Origin: Clostridiaceae bacterium
GTDB taxonomy: Bacteria > Bacillota > Clostridia > Lachnospirales > Lachnospiraceae
DNA: 64,000 nt
Reading direction: 5' to 3'
Assembly: GCA_902362865.1 (NCBI GenBank)
Contig: CABIYE010000002.1
Coordinates: 124,001-188,000, forward strand
Part shown: in pieces, positions 45,720-55,400 of the stretch
Layout of the letters: each line of letters opens with the position of its first letter
Numbering within the stretch: position 1 is the first letter of the stretch
Notes under the pieces: model-generated
What the model was told of the DNA's origin: nothing
The model's database searches: none
Seen by the model: only the letters and a program-made list of their open reading frames with translations
Position numbers and translations under genes: made by a program

Positions 45720-48335
45720 TTATTTTGCTTCATACCAGTTTTCTCCGGTATGCATATCCACTACCAACGGCACTTCCAGAGAAGCCGCCTGTTCCATTTC
45801 CTCTTTTAAAATCTGTTTTACTTCCTCTACTTCCGTATGATACGTCTCTACAAGTAATTCATCATGTACCTGCAAAACCAGCCGGGACTTCATGTGGTTT
45901 TCTTTCAGCCTGTTATTCACAGCACACATAGCAATCTTCATAATATCGGCCGCAGTTCCCTGAATTGGTGCATTCATTGCAACCCGCTCTCCAAAGGATC
46001 GCTGCATAAAATTACTGGATTTAAGCTCCGGCACAGGTCTTCTTCTTCCAAAGAGCGTAACCACATATCCCATTTCCTTCGCATGCTTCACTGTATCATC
46101 CAGAAAGCTTTTGATTCCCGGATATGTTTTAAAATACTGCTCAATATACTGTTTTGCCTCTTTAATATCTATACTCAGGTCTTCACTAAGCCCATAGGAA
46201 CTAATGCCATATACAATTCCAAAATTAACAGCCTTTGCATTCCTGCGCTGTAAGTCTGTCACCTCTTCAAACGGCGTATGAAAGACCTGCGACGCCGTAA
46301 GTCTATGGATGTCCTGTGCTTCTTTATATGCCTGAATTAACTGTGCATCCTCAGAACAGTGCGCCAGCACACGAAGCTCAATCTGTGAATAATCTGCATC
46401 GACAAACACATATCCTTCTTCCGGCACAAATACTTTGCGAATCAATCTGCCAAGCTCCATACGGATAGGAATATTCTGCAAGTTTGGCTCTGTGCTGCTG
46501 ATTCTTCCGGTAGCAGTGATTGTCTGATTGAATCTGCCATGGATTCTTCCATCTTCATTAATATAGGCAGCCAGCCCGTCAGCGTACGTGGACTTTAATT
46601 TTGTAAGCTGACGATACTCCAGAATTTTTGTAATAATCGGATAGTCCGGTGCCAGTTTTTCCAACACATCGGCTGCGGTAGAATATCCCGTTTTCGTCTT
46701 TCTGCCGCCTTTTAACCCCATCTTTTCAAACAAAATCACACCCAGCTGTTTTGGAGAATTGATATTAAACTCTTCACCCGCCGTATCATAAATTTCCTTT
46801 TCCAGCTCCACGATTTTTACACCAAGTTGTGCCCCATAAGAACGCAAAGCTTCTGCCTCAACCTTCACGCCATTCTGCTCCATGTCATATAACGTAAAAA
46901 CCAACGGCATTTCTATCTCTGTAAAAAGCTGCCACATCTGCTCTTCTTTTAATTTGGCTGTGAGTGGTTCTATACTTGCCCATGCAGTATATGCTTCATA
47001 ACACACCTTCACATAGTCTTCGGCTTTATCCTCCAAAATAAGATCCAGCTGTTCTCTGGCAACATCTTCATAAGTATAATCATTCTTAAGCGGATTCAGC
47101 AAATATGCAGCGACCAGCGCATCGAAAGAATGCTCTCTTCCTCCTATTTCCAGATAGCTCATAGCAGCTTTTATATCAAACATGGAAAAAACCTGTACCG
47201 ACTCCGACACTTCTTTCACACGCTCAACCAGATAATCCATCGTAATGTCGTTCTCTGCATAAATACAAAAGACATTCTCTCTCCCGAAACAAATGCCAAT
47301 CCCACCAGGGCCTGCCTGTCCCGCAAAAAGGGGCAGGACATTTTTCGTATTCTTAAAAACACATACCCCCACTGCCAAAGCTTTTCCCGCCTTTGCAAAT
47401 ATCCGATCTGCCTCTTTCCGCTCCCTGATTTCTGTAAAGCCATCTTCTACTGCATTGGATGGGGCGGTTACGTCAAATCTATTCAACAAATTCTTAAATT
47501 GCAGCCTCTGGAAATATGCATAGGCTTCTTCCGTATAAATATTACCCAGCCTCGCCTCTTCCAGGGAGTATGCAAAATCTGCATCCACATGAATCGTTGC
47601 AAGAGTCTTACTCATAACTGCCAAATCCCAATGTTCCTTTAAAGCTTTTGAGGCACGGGGCGGCTTTACTTCCTCCACATGCTCATATGCATTTTCGATG
47701 GAATGATATTCTGTTATGATTTTTGTGGCTGTCTTCTCGCCAATGCTGGGGACTCCGGGAATATTATCTGAAGTATCTCCCATTAGTGCTTTCAAATCAA
47801 TAAACTCTTTCGGCGTCACCTGATACCGTTCTTTCACATCCTTGGCATAATAATCTTCTACTTCCGTCTTTCCCTGCTTTGTCTTAGGAATCCGTATCTT
47901 TACATGCTCCGTTGCAAGCTGAAGCAAATCTCTGTCCCCACTGATAACCGATACCTCCATTCCCTCCTGTTCGCAGCGTCTGGAAATGGTTCCCAGCAAG
48001 TCATCAGCTTCTAGTCCCGCTTTTTCAATCGTCTTAATTCCCATGGCATGCAGCACTTCTTTTATAATAGGAACCTGTTGACGCAGTTCGTCTGCCATAG
48101 GCTTCCGGGTCCCTTTGTATTCCGCATACATATTATGACGGAAAGTAGGGGCATGAACATCAAATGCTACCGTCAGATATTCCGGCTTTTCTTCCTCCAG
48201 GATTTTAAACATGATATTCAGGAAACCATAAACCGCATTTGTATGGAGTCCCTCTGCATTTGTCAAATCAGGAAGTCCATAAAATGCCCGGTTCAAAATA
48301 CTGTGTCCGTCAATCAATACAATTTTTCCAGCCAT
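45720..48335 (-). CDS. polA: DNA polymerase I
   Basis: 871 residues. The 5'-3' exonuclease domain (about 1-290) has LIDGHSILNRAFYG, VAFDVHAPTFRH and GDTSDNIPGVPSIGEKTA. The middle domain (about 305-460) has the Klenow 3'-5' exonuclease shape but lacks the DxE metal motif, as in other Firmicutes, so proofreading is probably absent. The polymerase domain has DADYSQIELRVLAHCS, RRNAKAVNFGIVYGISSYGL and QVHDELLVET. It fills gaps and removes RNA primers. Confidence 0.98.
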   Translation of the reverse strand: MAGKIVLIDGHSILNRAFYGLPDLTNAEGLHTNAVYGFLNIMFKILEEEKPEYLTVAFDVHAPTFRHNMYAEYKGTRKPMADELRQQVPIIKEVLHAMGIKTIEKAGLEADDLLGTISRRCEQEGMEVSVISGDRDLLQLATEHVKIRIPKTKQGKTEVEDYYAKDVKERYQVTPKEFIDLKALMGDTSDNIPGVPSIGEKTATKIITEYHSIENAYEHVEEVKPPRASKALKEHWDLAVMSKTLATIHVDADFAYSLEEARLGNIYTEEAYAYFQRLQFKNLLNRFDVTAPSNAVEDGFTEIRERKEADRIFAKAGKALAVGVCVFKNTKNVLPLFAGQAGPGGIGICFGRENVFCIYAENDITMDYLVERVKEVSESVQVFSMFDIKAAMSYLEIGGREHSFDALVAAYLLNPLKNDYTYEDVAREQLDLILEDKAEDYVKVCYEAYTAWASIEPLTAKLKEEQMWQLFTEIEMPLVFTLYDMEQNGVKVEAEALRSYGAQLGVKIVELEKEIYDTAGEEFNINSPKQLGVILFEKMGLKGGRKTKTGYSTAADVLEKLAPDYPIITKILEYRQLTKLKSTYADGLAAYINEDGRIHGRFNQTITATGRISSTEPNLQNIPIRMELGRLIRKVFVPEEGYVFVDADYSQIELRVLAHCSEDAQLIQAYKEAQDIHRLTASQVFHTPFEEVTDLQRRNAKAVNFGIVYGISSYGLSEDLSIDIKEAKQYIEQYFKTYPGIKSFLDDTVKHAKEMGYVVTLFGRRRPVPELKSSNFMQRSFGERVAMNAPIQGTAADIMKIAMCAVNNRLKENHMKSRLVLQVHDELLVETYHTEVEEVKQILKEEMEQAASLEVPLVVDMHTGENWYEAK

Positions 48336-48365
48336 AAGAATTCTCCAATCTGGTTATTTTTTTAA

Positions 48366-48409
48366 TTTAAAAAACACTGGAATTCCTTCATCTCAGGCAA
48401 TCCAGTGTT
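48366..48409 (-). terminator. terminator after tRNA-Leu
   Basis: Minus-strand arms AACACTGGA and TCCAGTGTT around a 19-base loop, followed by TTTTAAATT; it begins about 11 bases after the tRNA 3' end. Confidence 0.8.
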
Positions 48410-48419
48410 CTTTCTTCAA

Positions 48420-48502
48420 TGCGGATGGTGGGACTTGAACCCACACGAGGTCACCCCCGCAAGATTTTGAGTCTTGTGCGTCTGCCATTCCGCCACATCC
48501 GC
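48420..48502 (-). tRNA. tRNA-Leu (anticodon CAA)
   Basis: 83 bases, class II with a long variable arm. The acceptor pair is GCGGATG/CATCCGC with discriminator A. The anticodon stem CAAGA/TCTTG closes loop CTCAAAA, giving anticodon CAA that reads UUG. GGTTCAAGTCC is the T-arm. CCA is not encoded. Confidence 0.95.
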
Positions 48503-48530
48503 ATATCCCGACCTTTTCAAGCCGAGATTC

Positions 48531-48559
48531 ATTGTATCATAGTATTTTAAAAAAAACAA
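48531..48559 (-). promoter_or_regulatory. promoter of tRNA-Leu
   Basis: Minus-strand TTGTTT and TACAAT with a 17-base spacer, 29 bases upstream of the mature 5' end, in the gap after lysA. Confidence 0.65.
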
Positions 48560-48582
48560 TACTTTTTTGTCTCAATTTGCAA

Positions 48583-49857
48583 TTATTTTGCAATTAATTT
48601 TTTTCCAATATCAAAGCAATCAAATGTTGCAAAATAATCAGAAGGCGTTTCCGCACGGCGAATCAGTTGTGTGCTTCCATCTTCTTTCAGCAGCACCTCG
48701 GCAGACCGAAGCCGTCCGTTATAATTGTATCCCATAGAGAACCCGTGGGCGCCTGTATCATGAATTACCAGGACATCTCCCATATCAATCTTGGGCAGCA
48801 TCCTGTCAATTGCAAACTTATCATTATTCTCACACAGAGAACCGGTCACATCATACATATGGCTGCAGGGTTCGTTTTCCTTTCCAAGAACCGTTATGTG
48901 ATGGTATGCGCCATACATTGCCGGCCGCATCAGATTTGCCGCACAGGCATCTACTCCAATATACTCCTTATGTGTATGCTTTTCATGAATCGCAGTCGTA
49001 ACCAGACAGCCATATGGCCCCATCATAAAACGGCCAAGTTCTGTATAGATCGCTACATCACCCATTCCCGCCGGAACGAGTACTTCTTCATACACACGCC
49101 GCACACCTTCTCCGATTACCTGAATATCATTCGGCTCCTGATCCGGCTTATAGGGAATCCCGATTCCACCAGACAGATTAATGAACTTAATATGTGCACC
49201 TGTCTCTTTCTGAAGCTTTACAGCCACTTCAAACAAAACCTTCGCTAACATTGGATAATAATCATTAGTCACGGTATTGCTTGCAAGAAAGGCATGAATT
49301 CCGAATTCCTTCGCGCCTTTCGCTTTGAGAATTTTGAAAGCTTCAAAAATTTGCTCTGTAGTCATGCCATACTTGGCATCCCCCGGATTATCCATAATAT
49401 CATTACTGATTTTAAACAATCCACCCGGATTATAACGGCAGCTTATCGTCTCAGGGATATGTCCGATTGTTTTTTCCAGAAAATCAATATGTGTAATATC
49501 ATCCAGATTAATAATTGCCCCCAGTTTATCCGCCAATGCGAATTCTTCCGCCGGAGTATCATTCGAAGAGAACATGATGTCGCCCGGCTCGGCACCGATT
49601 GCATCAGAAAGCATTAATTCCGTCAGTGAAGAGCAATCGTATCCACAGCCATATTCCCTTAAAATACGAATAAGAAATGGATTGGGCGTCGCCTTTACTG
49701 CAAAGTATTCCTTATACCCTTTGTTCCAGGAAAAAGCTTTCTTTAATGCTTCCGCATTCCTTCTGATTCCTTTCTCATCATAAAGATGAAAGGGTGTCGG
49801 CCAGGTCTTCGTAATCTCAGCGACCTGCTCTTTTGTTACAAATGGTTCTTTTATCAT
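48583..49857 (-). CDS. lysA: diaminopimelate decarboxylase
   Basis: 424 residues of the fold-III PLP decarboxylases. EYFAVKATPNPFL (about 49-61) carries the PLP Lys and LSGGIGIPY the glycine loop. GSLCENNDKF near 330 supplies the catalytic Cys and Asp from the partner subunit, as in DapDC. It makes L-lysine from meso-diaminopimelate. Related ornithine/arginine decarboxylases and carboxynorspermidine enzymes cannot be fully excluded. ATG 49857 is preferred, with AGAGGAAC upstream, over one at 49896. Confidence 0.85.
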   Translation of the reverse strand: MIKEPFVTKEQVAEITKTWPTPFHLYDEKGIRRNAEALKKAFSWNKGYKEYFAVKATPNPFLIRILREYGCGYDCSSLTELMLSDAIGAEPGDIMFSSNDTPAEEFALADKLGAIINLDDITHIDFLEKTIGHIPETISCRYNPGGLFKISNDIMDNPGDAKYGMTTEQIFEAFKILKAKGAKEFGIHAFLASNTVTNDYYPMLAKVLFEVAVKLQKETGAHIKFINLSGGIGIPYKPDQEPNDIQVIGEGVRRVYEEVLVPAGMGDVAIYTELGRFMMGPYGCLVTTAIHEKHTHKEYIGVDACAANLMRPAMYGAYHHITVLGKENEPCSHMYDVTGSLCENNDKFAIDRMLPKIDMGDVLVIHDTGAHGFSMGYNYNGRLRSAEVLLKEDGSTQLIRRAETPSDYFATFDCFDIGKKLIAK

Positions 49858-49895
49858 AGCTATTTGTTCCTCTTTTCTGTAATATCTATTGTGCA

Positions 49896-51332
49896 TTAAT
49901 CTATAACTGCTATCCGCATCATATTGCTTACGCTTTCTTTTTCTGCTTTAATACTTGGCGAAGGGATTCCTGCCGTAAGAATGACAACATCTCCCGTCTC
50001 CACCACCTGCTTCGCAGAGAGAAGGTCAATCGCTCCGCTTAAAATATCCTCTGTTGTATGAAATTCAATTGATTTATATGGTCTCACACCCCAATAAAGC
50101 TGCATTCTTCTCAATGTCTCCTCATTCGGAGTTACGCCAATAATCTCTGCCTTAGGCTTAAACTTAGAAACAACCCTTGACGTTGCGCCGGATACAGACG
50201 GCGTTACAATACATTTTGCATTCAGGCTCACTGCCGCAGCAACTGAAGCATAACCAATTGCACTGGAAATGCCTTTTTTCTGATGCTCTCTTGATTTTTC
50301 TAATATAATCTCATAATCCAAATGCTCTTCTGTATTCTCCACAATATGAACCATCATCTGCAATGCCTCTACCGGATATTTCCCTGATGCAGTCTCTCCT
50401 GAAAGCATTACCGCATCCGTTCCATCATAGACAGCATTTGCCACATCCGTAACTTCCGCACGGGTCGGACGCGGATTGCGAATCATAGAATCCAGCATCT
50501 GTGTCGCCGTGATAACCGGCTTATAGTAATCATTGCATTTCTGTATCAGCATTTTCTGAAGGTATGGAACCTCTTCCGCCGGAATCTCAACACCCAAGTC
50601 GCCGCGTGCAATCATAATTCCATCAGAACAGCGGATAATCTCATCAATATTTCTGATTCCTTCTGCATTCTCAATCTTGGCTATAATGGGAATATAAGGA
50701 GCTTTACATGCTTTCAGCCATGCTTTTATCTCCAAAATACACTCTGCGTTACGCACAAAAGACGCTGCAATAAAATCAATTCCCTGCTCTACACCAAATT
50801 TAATATCTTCTCTGTCTTTGTCCGTAATCGCGGGAAGGCGCACCGGTACATTCGGCACATTAACACCTTTTCTCTCGCCCAGCTCTCCGCCATTTACAAT
50901 CGTACATATAATCTCCGTATCCTTTTTATCCTGAACAACAAGCTCAATCAACCCGTCATCAATCAGAATTCTCTTCCCAATCTCAACATCCTCCGCCAGT
51001 CCCGGATAAGTAATGGAAACCCCCGTTTCATCCCCTGTTTTTTCCACGGTACTAAGGACGAATCTCTTTCCCGCTTCTAAAGTCACCTTTTTGCCATCTT
51101 TCAAAAGTCCTGTCCGAATCTCAGGGCCTTTGGTATCCAGCAGGATTGCAACCGGCTTTCTCTCTTCTTCCCGTACCTTCTTCAGGGTATCCATCCTGGC
51201 CTTCTGTTCTTCATGCGTTCCATGCGAGAAATTAAACCTTGCCACATCCATGCCATTCTGAATTAACTTTCTCATCATTTCAGCATCATTGGCCGACGGT
51301 CCCATCGTACAGACTATTTTTGTTTTTTTCAT
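49896..51332 (-). CDS. pyk: pyruvate kinase
   Basis: 478 residues. Last step of glycolysis, PEP plus ADP to pyruvate plus ATP. KTKIVCTMGPSANDAEMMRK at the N-terminus, IPIIAKIENAEGIRNIDEII (catalytic Lys/Glu) and VMLSGETASGKYPVEAL are conserved. It ends after the C domain and lacks the extra PEP-utiliser domain of Bacillus PykA. It follows the rhomboid-like gene by 21 bases. Confidence 0.97.
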   Translation of the reverse strand: MKKTKIVCTMGPSANDAEMMRKLIQNGMDVARFNFSHGTHEEQKARMDTLKKVREEERKPVAILLDTKGPEIRTGLLKDGKKVTLEAGKRFVLSTVEKTGDETGVSITYPGLAEDVEIGKRILIDDGLIELVVQDKKDTEIICTIVNGGELGERKGVNVPNVPVRLPAITDKDREDIKFGVEQGIDFIAASFVRNAECILEIKAWLKACKAPYIPIIAKIENAEGIRNIDEIIRCSDGIMIARGDLGVEIPAEEVPYLQKMLIQKCNDYYKPVITATQMLDSMIRNPRPTRAEVTDVANAVYDGTDAVMLSGETASGKYPVEALQMMVHIVENTEEHLDYEIILEKSREHQKKGISSAIGYASVAAAVSLNAKCIVTPSVSGATSRVVSKFKPKAEIIGVTPNEETLRRMQLYWGVRPYKSIEFHTTEDILSGAIDLLSAKQVVETGDVVILTAGIPSPSIKAEKESVSNMMRIAVID

Positions 51333-51353
51333 TTTTTCTCCATTCCTCTCCTT

Positions 51354-52211
51354 TTAATTCACATGTGTATGTGTAAACAAATGATCCTGGCAATACTCAT
51401 AATTGCCATTGCACTTTGAGCAGTATCTGAATTCCAGATTCGGATTATCAAGCTCCGTCCGACCGCAGACGGCACATCTGTGCTTTGCTCCGTTGGCATA
51501 AGTATTTACCGGGCGAATCTTCTTTTGAAATTCTCTCTTACGCTTCACCTGCTTCGGTGAATAAGGCTTCATATTCCTGGAACCCAGGAAAAAAATAATA
51601 AAGTTCAGAATCGAAACAACCGCGGCAACCGCATTGGCTTTATATATTATGCCAAAAATTCCTCCTCCATAAGAAGGAAAAAACGCGAGAATAACCGTAT
51701 ACAAGAAGTATGCTCCGTCAAGCAGCGCCAGCCATTTCACCTTTACCGGAATAACAAAAAACAGAAGGAATTGCACATTCGGATACAATGCCGCAAACGC
51801 AAAAAATAATGACATATTCAAATACCACGTGTCAATCGGCAAAGATATGCCGGTAATTAGATATACGAGAATTGCAGCAAGGACATGGAACAAAATCCCG
51901 GCAAAAAAATATACGTTGAACCGAAAAGCTCCCCATGCTCTCTCCAACTGCGTACCGATCATATAATACAGATACAAAGCAAAAATAATGAAAATCACAC
52001 TCGTTGAGGGCGGCTGAATCATAAAGGTTATAATTCTCCATATCTGTCCATGCAGGATTGCCGACGCGTCCAGGCTTAAGTACTGATAATAAAAGCTCGG
52101 ATTTATCAATTGAAGTATAAATCCCCCCGCATACATAATAATAATGTAGTACATCAAATTTGGAATCGCATACTTTCCAAATCTGCGTTCCAGTTTACTT
52201 AACCAATCCAT
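51354..52211 (-). CDS. rhomboid-like membrane protein with C-terminal zinc finger (probable pseudoprotease)
   Basis: 285 residues. Six hydrophobic segments (about 17-37, 62-82, 98-118, 125-140, 145-175 and 185-205) have rhomboid layout: the loop ERAWGAFRFNVYFFAG matches the rhomboid L1 element and ALYPNVQFLLFFVIPVKVK the end of its fourth helix. The GxSG serine site reads YLNMSLFFAF and the helix-six His position reads YKANAVAAVV, so the Ser/His dyad looks lost. The C-terminus has CAVCGRTELDNPNLEFRYC in its zinc-finger CxxC...CxxC plus CQDHLFTHTH. The partner is unknown. First gene of the pyk-lysA transcript. Confidence 0.75.
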   Translation of the reverse strand: MDWLSKLERRFGKYAIPNLMYYIIIMYAGGFILQLINPSFYYQYLSLDASAILHGQIWRIITFMIQPPSTSVIFIIFALYLYYMIGTQLERAWGAFRFNVYFFAGILFHVLAAILVYLITGISLPIDTWYLNMSLFFAFAALYPNVQFLLFFVIPVKVKWLALLDGAYFLYTVILAFFPSYGGGIFGIIYKANAVAAVVSILNFIIFFLGSRNMKPYSPKQVKRKREFQKKIRPVNTYANGAKHRCAVCGRTELDNPNLEFRYCSKCNGNYEYCQDHLFTHTHVN

Positions 52212-52245
52212 CTGACTACTCCTTATCTGCCTATAAAATGTATGT

Positions 52246-52314
52246 AGTAATTTTACCGTCTTGTGGATTGTTTGTCAATTATATCAAAAATTTTAACAGT
52301 AATTTTACAGTCTT
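52246..52314. repeat. pair of 17-bp direct repeats in the divergent promoter region
   Basis: AGTAATTTTACCGTCTT (52246-52262) and AGTAATTTTACAGTCTT (52298-52314) differ at one base and are 52 bases apart start to start. The first covers the -10 of the minus-strand promoter. Confidence 0.7.
52250..52278 (-). promoter_or_regulatory. promoter of the rhomboid-like/pyk/lysA operon
   Basis: Minus-strand TTGACA and TAAAAT with a 17-base spacer, about 38 bases before the start at 52211. Confidence 0.75.
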
Positions 52315-52328
52315 ATAATATTTGTTAA

Positions 52329-52357
52329 TTGTCTTTTGGATTTTTTTGTCGTATAAT
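52329..52357 (+). promoter_or_regulatory. promoter of the giant activase gene
   Basis: TTGTCT and TATAAT with a 17-base spacer, ending 72 bases before the start at 52430. Confidence 0.65.
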
Positions 52358-52429
52358 GTTACAGGTCAAAAACAAAAAACGACATTTAATAAGTAATAAC
52401 ACATATTTTGTTTGATAGGAGTACATATT

Positions 52430-55400
52430 ATGAGTCAAAAAGAATTATATACACTCGGAATTGATATCGGTTCAACAACGGTTAAAATTGCCATTCTGGA
52501 TGACAATAACGATGTAGCTTTCTCCGATTACGAACGTCATTATGCAAACATTCAGGAAACCTTATCCGACTTGCTCGGCAGGGCCGTTTATAAATTGGGT
52601 TCCATTCATGTATCTCCGGTTATAACAGGTTCTGGCGGTCTGACTCTTGCAAAACATCTCGGCGTCCCCTTCGTCCAGGAGGTGGTCGCTGTATCTACTG
52701 CCTTGCAGGATTATGCTCCGCATACCGACGTTGCAATTGAACTTGGCGGCGAAGACGCCAAGATTATTTATTTTGAAGGCGGAAATATTGAGCAGCGTAT
52801 GAATGGCGTCTGTGCCGGAGGTACAGGATCGTTTATTGACCAGATGGCCTCTCTCCTCCAGACAGATGCATCTGGTCTCAATGAATATGCCAAAAACTAT
52901 AAAGCTTTATATTCTATTGCCGCCCGCTGCGGCGTATTTGCCAAAACAGATATCCAACCTCTAATTAACGACGGAGCATCCAAAGAGGATTTGGCCGCTT
53001 CCATTTTCCAGGCTGTTGTCAACCAGACAATCAGCGGTCTTGCATGCGGCAAACCAATCCGCGGACATGTCGCTTTTCTAGGCGGTCCGCTTCATTTTCT
53101 TTCTGAACTGAAAGAAGCCTTTGTGCGGACCTTACACTTAGATGCGGAGCACACAATTGCGCCAACACATTCCCATCTTTTTGCTGCAATCGGTTCTGCT
53201 CTTAATTCCAAAAAGGATTTGGACATTCCTGTCCGCGAACTGCAGAACCGTCTTTCCGGTAAGATTAAGATGGAATTTGAAGTTGAGCGTATGCAGCCTC
53301 TATTTGCAACAGAAAAAGATTACCAGGCATTTACAGAGCGCCATGCCAGACACCAGGTTCCGGTAAAAGATCTGTCATCCTACACAGGTAAGGCCTTTCT
53401 CGGAATTGATGCCGGTTCTACCACGACAAAGGCTGCTTTAGTAGGGGAAGACGGAACTCTTTTATATTCCTTTTACCACAATAATGATGGGGATCCTCTC
53501 GGTACTGCCATTTCCGCTATTAAAGATATTTACAGCCAACTTCCGGAAGAAGTAGAAATTGTTCACTCTTGCTCCACCGGTTACGGGGAGGCTCTGATGA
53601 AGGCCGCGCTGATGTTAGATGAAGGCGAAGTAGAGACCATTGCCCATTACTATGCTGCCTCCTTCTTTGACCCGGAAGTTGACTGCATTCTTGATATCGG
53701 CGGCCAGGATATGAAATGCATCAAAATCAAAAACCATACGGTAGACAGCGTACAGCTTAATGAAGCGTGCTCCTCTGGGTGCGGTTCTTTTATTGAAACA
53801 TTTGCGAAATCTCTGAACTATTCCGTAGAAGATTTTGCACACGAAGCATTATTTGCAAAAAATCCTATTGATCTTGGAACCCGCTGTACTGTATTCATGA
53901 ATTCCAAAGTAAAGCAGGCACAAAAAGAAGGGGCAGAGGTCGCTGATATTTCTGCCGGTCTTGCTTACTCTGTAATTAAAAACGCCCTTTTCAAAGTAAT
54001 CAAAGTATCGGATGCATCTGAGCTTGGAAAACATATTGTTGTACAGGGCGGGACCTTCTATAACAATGCAGTGCTGCGAAGTTTTGAAACAATTGCAAAT
54101 TGTGAAGCAGTCCGTCCTGACATTGCCGGTATCATGGGAGCTTTCGGTGCCGCTCTGATTGCAAGAGAACGCTACGCGGATTGTGAAGGTACTACCATGC
54201 TTTCCATTGAAGATATCAATACATTGGAATACCGGACAACAATGACGAAATGTAAAGGCTGTACGAACAATTGCCGTTTGACAATCAACCATTTCAGCGG
54301 CGGAAGAAAATTTATCACAGGCAACCGCTGCGAACGTGGTCTGGGGAAAGAAAAAAGCGAAAACAAACTGCCGAACTTATTTACTTATAAAAACCAGAGA
54401 TATTTTAACTACGAACCGCTGAAAATAGAAGAAGCAAAACGCGGCATAATTGGTATCCCAAGAGTACTGAACATGTATGAGAACTATCCTTTCTGGCATA
54501 CTTTTTTCACAGAGCTGGGATTCCGTGTAATCCTCTCTCCTGCTTCTACCAGAAAGATTTACGAACTTGGTATTGAATCTATTCCAAGCGAGTCTGAGTG
54601 TTACCCGGCAAAGCTGGCTCACGGCCATGTACAATGGCTGATTAATGAAAAAGTGCCTCACATTTTCTATCCTTCCGTCCCTTACGAAAGGAATGAATTT
54701 GAAGATGCCAACAATCATTACAATTGCCCGATTGTAACTTCTTATCCGGAAAATATTAAAAATAATATTGATGCCATTGTAAATGGTGAAGTGGATTTTA
54801 TCCACCCGTTTATTTCATTTAAAAACGAAGAAACCCTTTCGTCACGGCTGATTGAAGAACTGTCCTCTAAGTTCTCCATTCCGCCGGAAGAGATTAAAAC
54901 TGCTGTCCACGCAGCATGGATGGAATTAAATGCCTGCCGCGAAGACATACGCCGGAAAGGCGAAGAGACAATTGCTTATTTGGACAAAACAGGAAACCGG
55001 GGAATCGTGCTTGCCGGCCGTCCTTATCATATTGACCCTGAAGTCAACCACGGACTTCCCGAATTAATTAATTCCTATAATATAGCTGTTCTAACCGAGG
55101 ACTCTATATCACATTTGAATCCTGTGGAACGTCCTTTAAATGTTATGGACCAGTGGATGTACCATTCCCGGCTGTACGCTGCCGCAAACTACGTAAAGAC
55201 AAAAGATAATCTGGAATTGATTCAGCTCAATTCATTCGGATGTGGTCTGGATGCTGTGACTACCGACCAGGTAGCCGACATTCTGACGGGTTCCGACAAG
55301 ATTTATACAACTTTGAAAATTGACGAAGTAAATAATCTTGGTGCGGCAAGAATCCGTGTCCGCTCCCTCCTTGCGGCAATCCGTGTCAGAGAAAAGCGTA

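Noticed and set aside
45720..48335. DNA polymerase I missing 3'-5' exonuclease motifs as a novelty
   Set aside because: Loss of the proofreading site is usual in Firmicute PolI.
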